Positions 24,924 through 34,322 of a stretch of DNA of 64,000 nt are shown here, in pieces (position 1 is the first letter of the stretch; each line of letters begins with the position of its first letter). The position numbers were made by a program, and so were the translations under genes. Source of the DNA: Paenibacillus rhizovicinus (GTDB lineage Bacteria > Bacillota > Bacilli > Paenibacillales > Paenibacillaceae); contig NZ_CP048286.1 of assembly GCF_010365285.1 (NCBI RefSeq), positions 4,466,001 to 4,530,000 of the forward strand. Direction: 5' to 3'. The notes under the pieces are model-generated. The model worked only from the letters and a program-made list of their open reading frames with translations. It did no database searches and was not told the origin of the DNA.

Positions 24924-26978
24924 GTGTCAAACGAGACAACAAGCCTAATGTTCGATGCCGGACTATCGGCATTCATCGGAACAATGACAGCGGGTTCCAT
25001 CGGCCGCGCGCAGCCGAAGACGGAAATTACGCGCATCAATGAGCATCGCGTGAAGGTTAAACTTTCCTTCGAGCTGGAGGAAGCGGTACAGCAGGACGAT
25101 TGGCAGCTTGGCATTATGCCGTCCTTCAATCCGACGTTCCATTGGGCGCCGCATTTGACGCCGACCGACAACCACATTATCGATCAGCATGCGTTCCGTT
25201 CCCCGGCGCTGATCGCGCATGACGCGGACCGTTGGCTGGCGGTCGTTCCCGATCTGGACATGCTGCTCGGCGAAACGCCGGTCCGCTGGTACATGGACAT
25301 GAACGCGCGGGACAACCGGCTGACGCTGGGCATGAGCCTGTATAAAGTGACCGAACATGTGCTGTTCGAGAAGGATGCCGGCGCGGCGTACCCGAAAGGG
25401 ACTGTCGAGTTCGGCTTCTACGTGCTTACGGGGGAAGGGCCTGACTATACGCAGAATCCTTGGCGTCCGGTGCTCGGCCTGTTGTGGGACAAGTGGGGCA
25501 GCGAGCTGTTTCAAAGCGGGGAGCCGGTCGGCCGTCCGCTTGCGCCTTACGTCGATCATGCGTACAACTGGGCGTTCAACACGTGGAAGGACGCCGTATG
25601 GCAGCAGTTCGAGCTGGACGGCAAGACTGTCGGAGCGCCGGTCTTCATCGTCAACGTGACGCAGAGCCCGAATTATCCCGGGGTCTTGAACGAGCGGGAA
25701 TTCCGTTCCGTCTGGAACCAAGCCTGGTTCAGCTCGCTCCGCTCCGCGCAGGGCTTGTACCGCTACGGGCAGGAGAAGGGCAGCCAGGAAGACCTCGAAC
25801 GCGCGCGGATGGCGAAGGAATTGGCGTTGTCGGCGCCGCAGCGCGAAGGCTTCTTCCCTGCGGTTATCGTGACAGAGATGGAACAGATCGTCGTGGATGG
25901 GAAGACGGTCAATCGTTCCAAGGGCTGGGGCACGGCGCATTGGGGCAACTCCAACCGGAATCCCGTCACCCGCTCGTCCGGCGAGGCGCCGTACCATGTG
26001 CTCGATATGAGCTTTACGTCGCTGCTTATGCTGAGCTGGTACGAGGAGCTGGAGAAGGATGAACGCCTGCTCTCGTATGCGGTTCGTTATGGCGATGCGC
26101 TGCTTGGCCTGCAGGCTGACAAGGGCTACTTCCCGGCATGGCTGGACAAGGATACGCTGCAGCCGCTGAGCGAGCTGGCGGATTCGCCCGAAACCTCCAT
26201 GTCTGTCACGTTCCTGCTGAAGCTGCATGCGCTGACAGGCAACGAGTCGTATTTGACGGCAGCCTTGAAAGCGATGAACATCGTTGCCGAGGAGATCATT
26301 CCGATCGGCCGGTGGGAGGACTTCGAAACCTACTGGTCCTGCAGCAGCTACGGCAGCGGCCATTTGCAGCATAACAAGGTCGATCGCAACAACATGTACA
26401 AGCAGTGCAACTTCTCCATGTTCTGGACCGCGGAAGCGCTCTTGGCTTGTTACAGGCAAACCGGCGATTCCCGTTACTTGCAGCTTGGCGAGCGTTGCCT
26501 GGATGAACTGCTCATGACGCAGGCTTCCTGGCAGCCGTCTTATATTTACGTTAACGCGCTCGGCGGCTTCGGCGTTATGAACTGCGACGGCGAATGGAAC
26601 GATGCGCGGCAAAGCTTATTCGCCGAGCTGATCATCGAATACGGACAGCAGCTTGGCCGTCAGGAATATATCGAGCGGGGTCTTGCCGCGCTGCGCTGCG
26701 CGTTCGTGATGATGTATTGTCCGGAGAATCCGACCACGCAGGCGCAGTGGGAGCAAGCCCATCCGTTCTTTAACGAGAAGGATTACGGGTTCATGATGGA
26801 GAATTACGGGCATGACGGGGTCGTGAACGACAAAGGGCTCGGTATCGGCGAATTCACGATTTTCGATTGGGGCAACGGTGCGGCGGCAGAGAGCTTCCTC
26901 CGCATTCGGGACCATCACCGCGCGCTGCTGGAGCAACATGGGATGATTGCCGTGCCAACAGGGGGAGAAGTGCGATGA
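24924..26978 (+). CDS. probable (alpha/alpha) barrel glycoside hydrolase, family not assigned
   Basis: 684-residue cytosolic protein without signal peptide. Residues 1-270 look like a beta-sandwich; from about 290 on the pattern of paired helices with aromatic and Asp-rich turns (WYEELEKDERLLSYAVRYG, SVTFLLKLHALTGNESYL) matches six-hairpin glycosidases. SCSSYGSGHLQHNK and DRNNMYKQCNFSMFW are conserved-looking loops that could form the active site. I cannot assign a CAZy family or catalytic residues. GTG at 24924 has AGGAGG 7 bases upstream. Located 16 bases after the regulator and overlapping the next gene by 4 bases (ATGA), so it is translated with the beta-helix protein. Confidence 0.75.
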   Translation: MSNETTSLMFDAGLSAFIGTMTAGSIGRAQPKTEITRINEHRVKVKLSFELEEAVQQDDWQLGIMPSFNPTFHWAPHLTPTDNHIIDQHAFRSPALIAHDADRWLAVVPDLDMLLGETPVRWYMDMNARDNRLTLGMSLYKVTEHVLFEKDAGAAYPKGTVEFGFYVLTGEGPDYTQNPWRPVLGLLWDKWGSELFQSGEPVGRPLAPYVDHAYNWAFNTWKDAVWQQFELDGKTVGAPVFIVNVTQSPNYPGVLNEREFRSVWNQAWFSSLRSAQGLYRYGQEKGSQEDLERARMAKELALSAPQREGFFPAVIVTEMEQIVVDGKTVNRSKGWGTAHWGNSNRNPVTRSSGEAPYHVLDMSFTSLLMLSWYEELEKDERLLSYAVRYGDALLGLQADKGYFPAWLDKDTLQPLSELADSPETSMSVTFLLKLHALTGNESYLTAALKAMNIVAEEIIPIGRWEDFETYWSCSSYGSGHLQHNKVDRNNMYKQCNFSMFWTAEALLACYRQTGDSRYLQLGERCLDELLMTQASWQPSYIYVNALGGFGVMNCDGEWNDARQSLFAELIIEYGQQLGRQEYIERGLAALRCAFVMMYCPENPTTQAQWEQAHPFFNEKDYGFMMENYGHDGVVNDKGLGIGEFTIFDWGNGAAAESFLRIRDHHRALLEQHGMIAVPTGGEVR

Positions 26979-28141
26979 AGAGGGAGTATATGTTAAAACA
27001 AGCGGGCCGCACGCTGACGGTCGGGGGACGGAACGCGGATTTCCAAGGGTTCACGTCAGCGGCGATTCAGGCGGCTGTCGAGGAGCTGCGCCGCGCGGGC
27101 GACGGGGGAACGATCCGGCTGGACGAAGGCGTCTATCGGATGATCGGGCCGGTCCGGCTGTACGACGGGATAACGCTGCAGGGCAGCGGCTCCGCCACCG
27201 TGCTGCGCAAATCGCCCGGCGTGCAGACGAAGCTTACGGCGGATGCCGATTATGGCGAGCTGCAGGCGGAAGTGGAAGACGCATCCGGCTTCGAGGTCGG
27301 CATGGGCATTCAAGTGTACGACGAGTCGCAGCATTGGGGCTGGGACGAGAGCAATGCCGTCATTACGCGCATCGAGGGCAATCTATTGTACTTCGACCGC
27401 CATTTGGAACGGGATTACCAAGCGGACGACGGCGGAATGCTGACGAATGCGTGCTCCGTCATCGAAGTGCTTGAGGGCCGGCAAGTCCGGATTCTCGATC
27501 TGACGGTGGATGGCGCGGGAGATCGGAATTACCCGATCGGCGGCTGCAGGGGCGGCGGCATTTATTTGTACAAGAGCGGCGATTGCCGGCTCGAGAACGT
27601 CACCGTCGACAACTTCAACGGCGACGGCATCTCGTGGCAAATTACGGAGCATATCGCGGTCCGCTCCTGCACGGTGACCCGCAGCGCGGGATCCGGGCTG
27701 CATCCGGGAGCCGGCTCGACGCGCAGCATCATTACGGATTGCACCTTGGAGCATAACGGTCTAGCAGGCCTCTTCATCTGCTGGCGCGTCCGGTTCGGGG
27801 AGTTCAGCCGCAACCGGATCTGCGCGAACGGAAGCTACGGCATTTGCATCGGCCATAAGGACTCCTACAACCTGTTCGAGGACAATGTGATTTCGGGCAA
27901 CGGGGACAGCGGCGTCTATTACCGGCTGGAGAAACCGGGGAACGGCGCGAACGGCAACCGCTGGCACCGGAACGTCATCGAGGATAACGGCGGCGCGGAA
28001 TCGGGCGGTTACGGCATCTTTGCCCGCGGCGTGGCCGAGGATAACGTCTTCATCGGCAACCGGATCGGCGAAGATCCGGAAGGCCGTCAGCGGATCGCCG
28101 TGCAGCTTGCGGATACGGTGAGCGGATTCACATTCGAATAA
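26975..28141 (+). CDS. right-handed parallel beta-helix protein
   Basis: 388 residues. The N terminus DFQGFTSAAIQAAVEELR and GDGGTIRLDEGVYRM is the usual cap of pectate-lyase-like beta-helix proteins, followed by repeated coils such as ENVTVDNFNGDGISWQI, GSGLHPG, NGSYGICIGHKDSYNLFEDN and GNGDSGVYYR. Such folds are polysaccharide lyases, hydrolases or epimerases. No signal peptide is evident, so it may act on imported fragments together with the preceding hydrolase-like protein. The start at 26975 overlaps the preceding stop as ATGA. Last gene before a strong terminator. Confidence 0.85.
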   Translation: MKREYMLKQAGRTLTVGGRNADFQGFTSAAIQAAVEELRRAGDGGTIRLDEGVYRMIGPVRLYDGITLQGSGSATVLRKSPGVQTKLTADADYGELQAEVEDASGFEVGMGIQVYDESQHWGWDESNAVITRIEGNLLYFDRHLERDYQADDGGMLTNACSVIEVLEGRQVRILDLTVDGAGDRNYPIGGCRGGGIYLYKSGDCRLENVTVDNFNGDGISWQITEHIAVRSCTVTRSAGSGLHPGAGSTRSIITDCTLEHNGLAGLFICWRVRFGEFSRNRICANGSYGICIGHKDSYNLFEDNVISGNGDSGVYYRLEKPGNGANGNRWHRNVIEDNGGAESGGYGIFARGVAEDNVFIGNRIGEDPEGRQRIAVQLADTVSGFTFE

Positions 28142-28148
28142 TAGCGGA

Positions 28149-28187
28149 AACGGGACGAGGCGCAGCAGCCTTGTCCCGTTTTTTTTT
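28149..28187. terminator. terminator after the beta-helix gene
   Basis: AACGGGAC-G-AGGC pairs with GCCT-T-GTCCCGTT (28149-28161 with 28168-28180) and nine Ts follow on the plus strand. The T-run overlaps the stop region of the convergent gerAC gene. Confidence 0.88.
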
Positions 28188-29298
28188 ACTCCCGCAGCTC
28201 GAACATGTTCGTGCCGATGAGCATGACTTTGACATGCAGCTCGATCTCCGGAATATCGGCATTGACGGCCAGACCTTTGCGATACCAGACTTCGTTCAAG
28301 GAGTAAAGATCGACGGATCGTTTCTTCCCGTTCTCATAAGTTTGCAGGATATCCTTCTCGACGTTCTTCTTGATCATCGCGGTGATGGCCTGCAGCCCGA
28401 GCGGCTGCCGCTGCTCCCGAAGGACGGCATCCATGCTAATGTACACCTTGACCATGCGTTTGCCGTTCTTATAGGCGGGCTTCTTCTTGACCTTGTTGTT
28501 CCTCACCATAACGCTCCCAACGAATGTTCCCTGCTCGTCCTTGAGGGGGAGCATGCCGCGTTTGGTCTTCTCCCTCAGCCATTTCACGCCGCTCACTTCT
28601 TCGCGGTTGAATTTGGCTTCGCTCTTCCCGTTCCTCAAGGCGATAAGGCCGTTCACGATGGGCAGTGTCATCGGCTTGCCGTCTTTATCCCAGTTCCTGC
28701 TGAGCTTGATGTGATCAAGCAGCGTCGTCTCGTATGGTTCCCTGGACGATCGAATGAAGTTCTCATAGCTCAGGGGCTTGAAGGAAGACTGCAGCTGTTT
28801 GAATAAGAGATTCGGCTGGTAGTACAGCGTGTTCACGGAGGAAGTGCCGGTAATCGGCTTCGTGCCGAAGACCTTCGCGAGGTCTTCGTTCGTTGCGAAC
28901 ACCCAAGGCGTATACCTCTGGTCGCGCGTTCGCATGAGCTCATCATGAATTTCGAAGACGCCTCGGGCAAGCAATCGGTCGCTGAAAATAAACACTTTGT
29001 TCTGCGTCCAATCGGTTCGCATCTGACTTTCTTTCTGCAGATCGAACACGGCCATCCCGATGCTCTCGCCTTCGCCTTTGGCGACGACGATCGGATTGGC
29101 AACGTTGCTTGCGCCTTCTTGCTTCGCCATGGAGGAGAGATCGTTGATTTGCGCATAAATCTTGTACTGGCCATCGACGTAGTCGATTCCAATCATATTG
29201 ACGAAGTTGAAGTATTGAATATTTTTGACGTCCCAGCATCCGCAGAGGGATAACAAGAGACAGCTTGTTAAAGCCGCTTTCCAAGCCGCCCGCTTCAT
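28186..29298 (-). CDS. spore germination lipoprotein, Ger(x)C family (second receptor)
   Basis: 370 residues with signal peptide SCLLLSLCGC; the lipobox LCGC is acceptable and the mature start WDVKNIQYFNFVNMIGIDY is the classic Ger(x)C N terminus. GAAGGG lies about 7 bases upstream of ATG 29298. Last gene of a second GerA-type receptor operon, overlapping gerAA by 4 bases (ATGA). Confidence 0.94.
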   Translation of the reverse strand: MKRAAWKAALTSCLLLSLCGCWDVKNIQYFNFVNMIGIDYVDGQYKIYAQINDLSSMAKQEGASNVANPIVVAKGEGESIGMAVFDLQKESQMRTDWTQNKVFIFSDRLLARGVFEIHDELMRTRDQRYTPWVFATNEDLAKVFGTKPITGTSSVNTLYYQPNLLFKQLQSSFKPLSYENFIRSSREPYETTLLDHIKLSRNWDKDGKPMTLPIVNGLIALRNGKSEAKFNREEVSGVKWLREKTKRGMLPLKDEQGTFVGSVMVRNNKVKKKPAYKNGKRMVKVYISMDAVLREQRQPLGLQAITAMIKKNVEKDILQTYENGKKRSVDLYSLNEVWYRKGLAVNADIPEIELHVKVMLIGTNMFELRE

Positions 29299-30680
29299 TC
29301 GGTCCCTTCTTCCATCCTCGTATCGTCTTGCAAGTGGAGATTCTGCGAACGCTTGGTCATATGCTTCGCCGGACGCTTAAGCAGTGCACCCGTGAGATCT
29401 GCCCAAGACGGCGGCGACAGCGGCGAGAGATACGGAATCCCGAACGACTTAAGACCCGATAGATAAGAGACGACGAGGAAGATGGACATGAAGAACCCGA
29501 ACATGCCGAGTATCGAACAGACGATCATGATGAGAATGCGGATGATCGACACGACGCCGCTCAGCGTCGGATTCACGAGCGTGTAGCCGGCGATGACCGT
29601 GGTCGCGGCCACGACCGTAACGGTCGGGGACGTAATGCCTGCCCGTATGGCGGCATCGCCGACGATGATGCCGCCGACGACGGTCACCGTCGGCCCGACC
29701 GATTTGGGAAGCCGCAGTCCGGCTTCCTTGAACAGCTCGAACAAGACGAGCACGATAATCGCTTCGAACGGAAGCGTCATCGGAAGTCCGATGCGATTCG
29801 TTGCTATCGTAGCCAATAAAGGCAGCGGAACCTGCTCGAAACTGAATCCGATCAGCGCAATGTAGAACCCTGGCAGGAACAGCGCCAAATGCCAGCCAAA
29901 CAATCGCAGCAGCCGTTGAAACGAGCCGATCAGCGAACGGTAATAGCCGTCTTCGGGCGATTTTACCAGCGATGTCAGCGTAACCGGCGCGACGACGGCG
30001 AGCGGAGAGCCGTCAAGCAGTATCACGAAACGGCCGCCGACCAAATATTCCGCGGCAAAATCGGGCCGCCCGGTATTGTCGATCAGCGGGACCACCGACA
30101 GCGACTGGTCCGAAATCGCTTCTTCCAGCTGAGAGCTCGTAATGAGCGCATCGATGCGGATTTTCCGCAATCTTGCCCGAGCCTCGTCGACAGCCCGCTT
30201 ATTCGCGATATCCTGGATATAGAGCAGACGGACCGCGGTTTGGCTTCGGACTCCGATCGTGAAGGATTCTACTTTGAGCGTCGGGGTTCCCAACCGTTTG
30301 CGGATCAGCGCCACATTGATTTGGATGCTCTCCGTAAATCCGTCGCGTGCGCCCTTCGAGGACGATTCCGTGACGGATTCTTCCGGGTCCCGTTGAGGCG
30401 GGTCCGCGACGTATTGCAGGTAGCAGCAAGCGGATTCCGAATCGAAGAGGAGCAGGTTGCCGTCAAACACGCAGGTTGCGAGCTCGTTCTTCCACTGCTT
30501 CGTCAAGGTTAAGGGATGCTGGCGCCACATGTCTGCGCCGTACGTGCTCAACTCGTTGACCTGCTCCCGGTTGGCCATGCCCAGGCAGAATACAAACAGG
30601 AAGCCGCCGTGCGGCTCGAAGGCCACATCGCCGCAATCCTCGAATAACGTCCGTATGGCGCTTTCGTTCGGTTTATCCAT
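29295..30680 (-). CDS. spore germination protein, GerAA family (second receptor)
   Basis: 461-residue A subunit. Hydrophilic N-terminal half to about residue 245 with DITINVALIRKR-like features (IQINVALIRKRLGTPTLKV), then membrane segments with PLPLLATIATNRIGLPMTLP and EAIIVLVLFELFKEAGLRLP. Overlaps gerAB by 8 bases and gerAC by 4 bases. Gene order B-A-C differs from the first operon (A-C-small-B), so the two receptors are not recent tandem duplicates. Confidence 0.95.
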   Translation of the reverse strand: MDKPNESAIRTLFEDCGDVAFEPHGGFLFVFCLGMANREQVNELSTYGADMWRQHPLTLTKQWKNELATCVFDGNLLLFDSESACCYLQYVADPPQRDPEESVTESSSKGARDGFTESIQINVALIRKRLGTPTLKVESFTIGVRSQTAVRLLYIQDIANKRAVDEARARLRKIRIDALITSSQLEEAISDQSLSVVPLIDNTGRPDFAAEYLVGGRFVILLDGSPLAVVAPVTLTSLVKSPEDGYYRSLIGSFQRLLRLFGWHLALFLPGFYIALIGFSFEQVPLPLLATIATNRIGLPMTLPFEAIIVLVLFELFKEAGLRLPKSVGPTVTVVGGIIVGDAAIRAGITSPTVTVVAATTVIAGYTLVNPTLSGVVSIIRILIMIVCSILGMFGFFMSIFLVVSYLSGLKSFGIPYLSPLSPPSWADLTGALLKRPAKHMTKRSQNLHLQDDTRMEEGTE

Positions 30681-31755
30681 TCCGCTTCACCGCCTTCTTG
30701 TTCTTGCTTGCCCAAATGCACGGCAAGAGCACGATGCACATAAAGCCGCATAAGAAACTGGAAATCAAATAATAGGTTTTCACATGATCATGGAACCTGA
30801 CATCGGACAGTTTGATCTGATTGAAGGCAAAGAGGAACAAGGAAATCAGAATGAGCAATAGCTCGGGCTGACGCCATTTTTTCACCCACAAGGTGTGGAT
30901 GATGTAGATTGCCAGTGAAATGCGCATAAACGCGCCGGCTAACCATTGATAAATCGATAAGAAGTCGGTTTGACTGATCATGCTTCCGATGGATGCCATG
31001 CGCCACTGCTCGTAGGCCGGGTATCGCAGCTTCGCGGCTTCGAACGGACCGAACATGGCGATGATGCCCGTCAGCGGTCCGATGGTCAGCTCGATCAACA
31101 TAAGCACGACCAATGTCATATTCATGCGCGACAATTTTCCTTTGACCTCGTCCTTGAGGAAGAACACGAGGAAGACCTCCGTGATGCCCGATAGGGTATA
31201 CCAAGCGCCATGCGCGATCGAAGCAGCCGGATTTTTCAATACGGGAAACAGGTAGCTGTAATCTTTAAACTGAAAGTTTACGGTCATGACGTAGAAGCCG
31301 AACAGAACGATCCAGGGCAGCAGAATGCCGTTGGTAATGGCAATCGCGGCGAGTCCCTTTCGCGCCGTGATATAACAGATTCCGATGAGACACAGGCCGA
31401 GAACCCAGGTTGGGGTATAGGTCAAATAGGAGGCATTCGACCACATGATCGTGTCTCGTATGCTTATACTCGCCTGTACTAGGAAATACAAAGTGAACAG
31501 AATCGTGAACAGCAGCCATACCAGCGTATTCGTTTTCTCTTTCGCCCAAGTGGAAAGCGAGGAAGGGATATGTTTGTAGATATAGACATACAGCAGGCCA
31601 AGAAGCACGGAAGGGATAATGGCGAACAAGACGGAGACCCATGCGTCCCGCTTCGCGGTATCCAGCAGAATAGGAATCAACATGACATGATTGGAGATGC
31701 CGATATACGTAATCAACAGCATAGACAACTGGAAGGGGGTGATTGTTCCGTTCAT
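30673..31755 (-). CDS. spore germination protein, GerAB family (second receptor)
   Basis: 360-residue APC-type permease subunit with about ten TM segments, starting NGTITPFQLSMLLITYIGIS. ATG at 31755 has AAGGAGG about 11 bases upstream. It is the first gene of the second receptor operon and diverges from the small DUF4177-like gene; the promoter must lie in 31756-31900. Confidence 0.94.
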   Translation of the reverse strand: MNGTITPFQLSMLLITYIGISNHVMLIPILLDTAKRDAWVSVLFAIIPSVLLGLLYVYIYKHIPSSLSTWAKEKTNTLVWLLFTILFTLYFLVQASISIRDTIMWSNASYLTYTPTWVLGLCLIGICYITARKGLAAIAITNGILLPWIVLFGFYVMTVNFQFKDYSYLFPVLKNPAASIAHGAWYTLSGITEVFLVFFLKDEVKGKLSRMNMTLVVLMLIELTIGPLTGIIAMFGPFEAAKLRYPAYEQWRMASIGSMISQTDFLSIYQWLAGAFMRISLAIYIIHTLWVKKWRQPELLLILISLFLFAFNQIKLSDVRFHDHVKTYYLISSFLCGFMCIVLLPCIWASKNKKAVKRNG

Positions 31756-31926
31756 CCGGCTAGAACCTCCTTAAGGCATATTGTGGTTAAGTTTCCCAAA
31801 TCGCCTAATTTTATGTATAACTCTGCGTCTGTCTTCACTTGCTGAACGCGATCTGCGCAACTTTGCGGCGAATCATTCGTCCAAATAGTGGAAAGCAATA
31901 GAGCGTGTTTAGGAGGAGATAGAACG

Positions 31927-32112
31927 ATGTATGAATATATTTTTGTCGAAACCTCGCTAGGCGGATTTTTCACCGAGCCGAAGCACCGGGAGACGATCGC
32001 CGAATATGCCAAGGATGGATGGAGACTCGTTCAAGTTCTGCCGACCAACTATAACGGCCACGGCAAACCGGAAGCGTACGAAATTATATTTGAGCGGCAA
32101 GCGAAAGAATAG
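31927..32112 (+). CDS. DUF4177-like small protein
   Basis: 61 residues starting MYEYIFVETSLGG and containing the pattern of a DUF4177 protein: YEY..V.....G, then an amphipathic helix HRETIAEYAKDGWRLVQVLP and a closing strand YEIIFERQ. Members are single small alpha/beta domains of unknown function, common in Bacilli. ATG at 31927 has GGAGGAGA 9 bases upstream. Followed by a terminator at 32260. Confidence 0.85.
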   Translation: MYEYIFVETSLGGFFTEPKHRETIAEYAKDGWRLVQVLPTNYNGHGKPEAYEIIFERQAKE

Positions 32113-32259
32113 CGGTACGACGCCGCGTGTTCATAAGAGCGTCGTACGCGCAGCGCAGGAGTCAGCAGAGTATCCGTTCAGTGGACTTCTCAGCTTCCGT
32201 TTCAACAGAATTTTCCGCAGCGCAAAGCAGACATTTCCGCAGCGTATAGCAGACATTTC

Positions 32260-32290
32260 AAAAGCCGCCCAGAGCTTGGGCGGCTTTTCT
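32260..32290 (+). terminator. terminator after the DUF4177-like gene
   Basis: AAAGCCGCCC pairs perfectly with GGGCGGCTTT around a 7-base loop, with Ts after. Just before it, at 32213 and 32235, are two 22-bp direct copies of TTCCGCAGCG...AGCAGACAT. Confidence 0.85.
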
Positions 32291-32438
32291 ATTGCCCGGC
32301 GGCCATCATCGGAAATTGCATATCAGATGACAACGGATGTCCGAATTTTTATATATTTATCAGAAACGCCGCCATTTATAATACGTGACAAGAGCATTCC
32401 GACCGGGAATGCGGCTTGGGTGAGAGGAGAAGGATGAG

Positions 32439-34322
32439 ATGCTTTCCGATCGTTACAAGAACTTGGATTTGAATGCCGCGCTGCTGTCCCCGGAGCAGAT
32501 CGACCCTTTCCCGAAAGCGGATGACCGTGCCTCTTGGGAAGGACTGCTTCCCGAAACGCGGGAACGCTGGATCGCGCTGGCTGAACAATATCACGATTAT
32601 GCCTGGCCTGCGCTGAAGGTCGAGGATTACCGGGCGTACTGGACGTCCGGCGAGATGAACAAGCAGATGCGGGCGGTTTTCGAGCGGCGCAGCGTGCTTG
32701 GCATCTTGGCTATGGCGGAGTGCATCGAAGGTCAAGGCAGGTTCCTGAACCAGGTGATCAACGGGATCTACGTCCATTGCGAAGAGACGACATGGGTTCC
32801 GCCGCTTCACCGCATTCATGCGGACAAATCGAGCAAGGAATGCATGCCGGACAAGACGGACCATATGGCCGAGCTGGTCACCTGCGCGACATCCGATCTG
32901 CTGCTGTGGATCCGCAATGTGATGGGGATTTGGCTGGACGCGGTCAGCACGCGCATTTGCCGGCGAATCGCCGACGAAGTGAAAGCGCGGCTCCTCGTTC
33001 CTTACATGGCGCGGGACGATTACTGGTGGATGGGCTTCCAGCCTGGCGTGCGCGTCAACAACTGGAATCCGTGGTGCAACAGCAGCGCGCTGATGGGCTT
33101 CCTGCTGCTCGAAGAAGATTCGGACAAGCGTTCCGAGGCGGTGCGCAAAATCATGCGCAGCCTCGATGCCTTCATCGGCACCTATCCGGCCGATGGCTGC
33201 TGCGACGAGGGCCCCGGCTATTGGGCGCCTTCCGGCGGCGGCTTGTTCGTAGCGCTGGAGCTGCTCTCCGATTCGACGGGCGGCGCGATTAACGTATTCG
33301 ACGAGCCGCTGATCAAGGACATCGGCAACTATATTTATAAAGCGCATATCCATGATCGCTACTTCGTCAACTTCGCGGACGGCGACGTCATGCCGATGAT
33401 CGGCGGCGACGTGATGTACCGGTACGGCAAACGCACGGGCGAAGAACGCTTGATGAATCTGGGCGCGAGCTTGAAGGAAGGCGACCCCGTCATCCATATC
33501 TGGTTCGAAATGTACGCGCAGCTGCAAGCGCTGTTCCTTGAGCGCGAGCGGGAAGAACGGCATGCGAAAGCGCCGTACGTCCGCGATGCTTGGCTGCCGG
33601 TATCGCAAGTCATGATGGCGCGCACGGAAGAGGGCAGCGAGCAAGGCTTGTTCTTGGCTGCCAAGGGCGGACATAATCTCGAGTCCCACAACCATAACGA
33701 CGTCGGCAGCTTCACGGTATTCGTCGACGGCTGCCCGCTGTTCGTCGATCTCGGCACGGAAGAGTACAAAGCGCAGACGTTCGGACCGAATCGCTTCGAG
33801 CTGTGGTACTTGCAATCCCAATACCATAACCTGCCGACCGTGCGCGGCGTTCTTCAGCATGAGGGCGGCAAGTACCGCGCGAAGGATGCGGTCTATGCGA
33901 CCGGCGCAACGGAGTCGGTCTTGAGCATCGATATCGCGGACGCTTATCCGGCGGAGGCCGGAATCGATGTCTGGCAGCGGTCGTTCAAGCTGGAACGCGC
34001 CGGTGCGCCGCATATCGAGATTACGGATCGCTATGAACTGCGGGAGGGTACGGCGGATATCGCGTATAGCCTCATGACGCCGTGCGAGCCGATTGCGTCG
34101 GCCGAGGGCGAGTTCCGTTTCGAATACGCGCCGGGCCGATGGGCCGTGCTCGCCTTCGACCATGCCCGCTTAAAGCCGGCGATCGAATCGATCGATACGA
34201 TGGAATCCCGCTTGCAACGCAACTGGGGCGAGCATATGTACCGTCTAACGCTACATGAACTAGAAGCTGTAGCATCCGGGACGCGGAAGCTGCAGATCTA
34301 CCGACAGGAGGATATGAAATGA
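32439..34322 (+). CDS. heparinase II/III-family polysaccharide lyase-like protein
   Basis: 627 residues. An N-terminal alpha/alpha toroid (about 40-370) is followed by the heparinase II/III domain with the signature KGGHNLESHNHNDVGSFTVF, where His/Asn residues line the active site, and a C-terminal beta-sandwich. The NNWNPWCNSS and CDEGPGYWAPSGG loops in the toroid are typical of the family. Lyases of this type cleave uronate-containing chains and leave unsaturated uronic acids, which the GH88 protein two genes on would remove. No signal peptide, so short imported oligosaccharides are the likely substrate. GAGGAGAAGGATGAG precedes ATG 32439. First gene of a three-gene operon. Confidence 0.88.
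   Translation: MLSDRYKNLDLNAALLSPEQIDPFPKADDRASWEGLLPETRERWIALAEQYHDYAWPALKVEDYRAYWTSGEMNKQMRAVFERRSVLGILAMAECIEGQGRFLNQVINGIYVHCEETTWVPPLHRIHADKSSKECMPDKTDHMAELVTCATSDLLLWIRNVMGIWLDAVSTRICRRIADEVKARLLVPYMARDDYWWMGFQPGVRVNNWNPWCNSSALMGFLLLEEDSDKRSEAVRKIMRSLDAFIGTYPADGCCDEGPGYWAPSGGGLFVALELLSDSTGGAINVFDEPLIKDIGNYIYKAHIHDRYFVNFADGDVMPMIGGDVMYRYGKRTGEERLMNLGASLKEGDPVIHIWFEMYAQLQALFLEREREERHAKAPYVRDAWLPVSQVMMARTEEGSEQGLFLAAKGGHNLESHNHNDVGSFTVFVDGCPLFVDLGTEEYKAQTFGPNRFELWYLQSQYHNLPTVRGVLQHEGGKYRAKDAVYATGATESVLSIDIADAYPAEAGIDVWQRSFKLERAGAPHIEITDRYELREGTADIAYSLMTPCEPIASAEGEFRFEYAPGRWAVLAFDHARLKPAIESIDTMESRLQRNWGEHMYRLTLHELEAVASGTRKLQIYRQEDMK

Noticed and set aside
24963..26612. 549-codon minus-strand frame
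   Set aside because: Antisense shadow of the hydrolase-like gene; Arg-rich without motifs or ribosome binding site.
32376..34163. 595-codon minus-strand frame
   Set aside because: Antisense shadow of the heparinase II/III gene with its signature.
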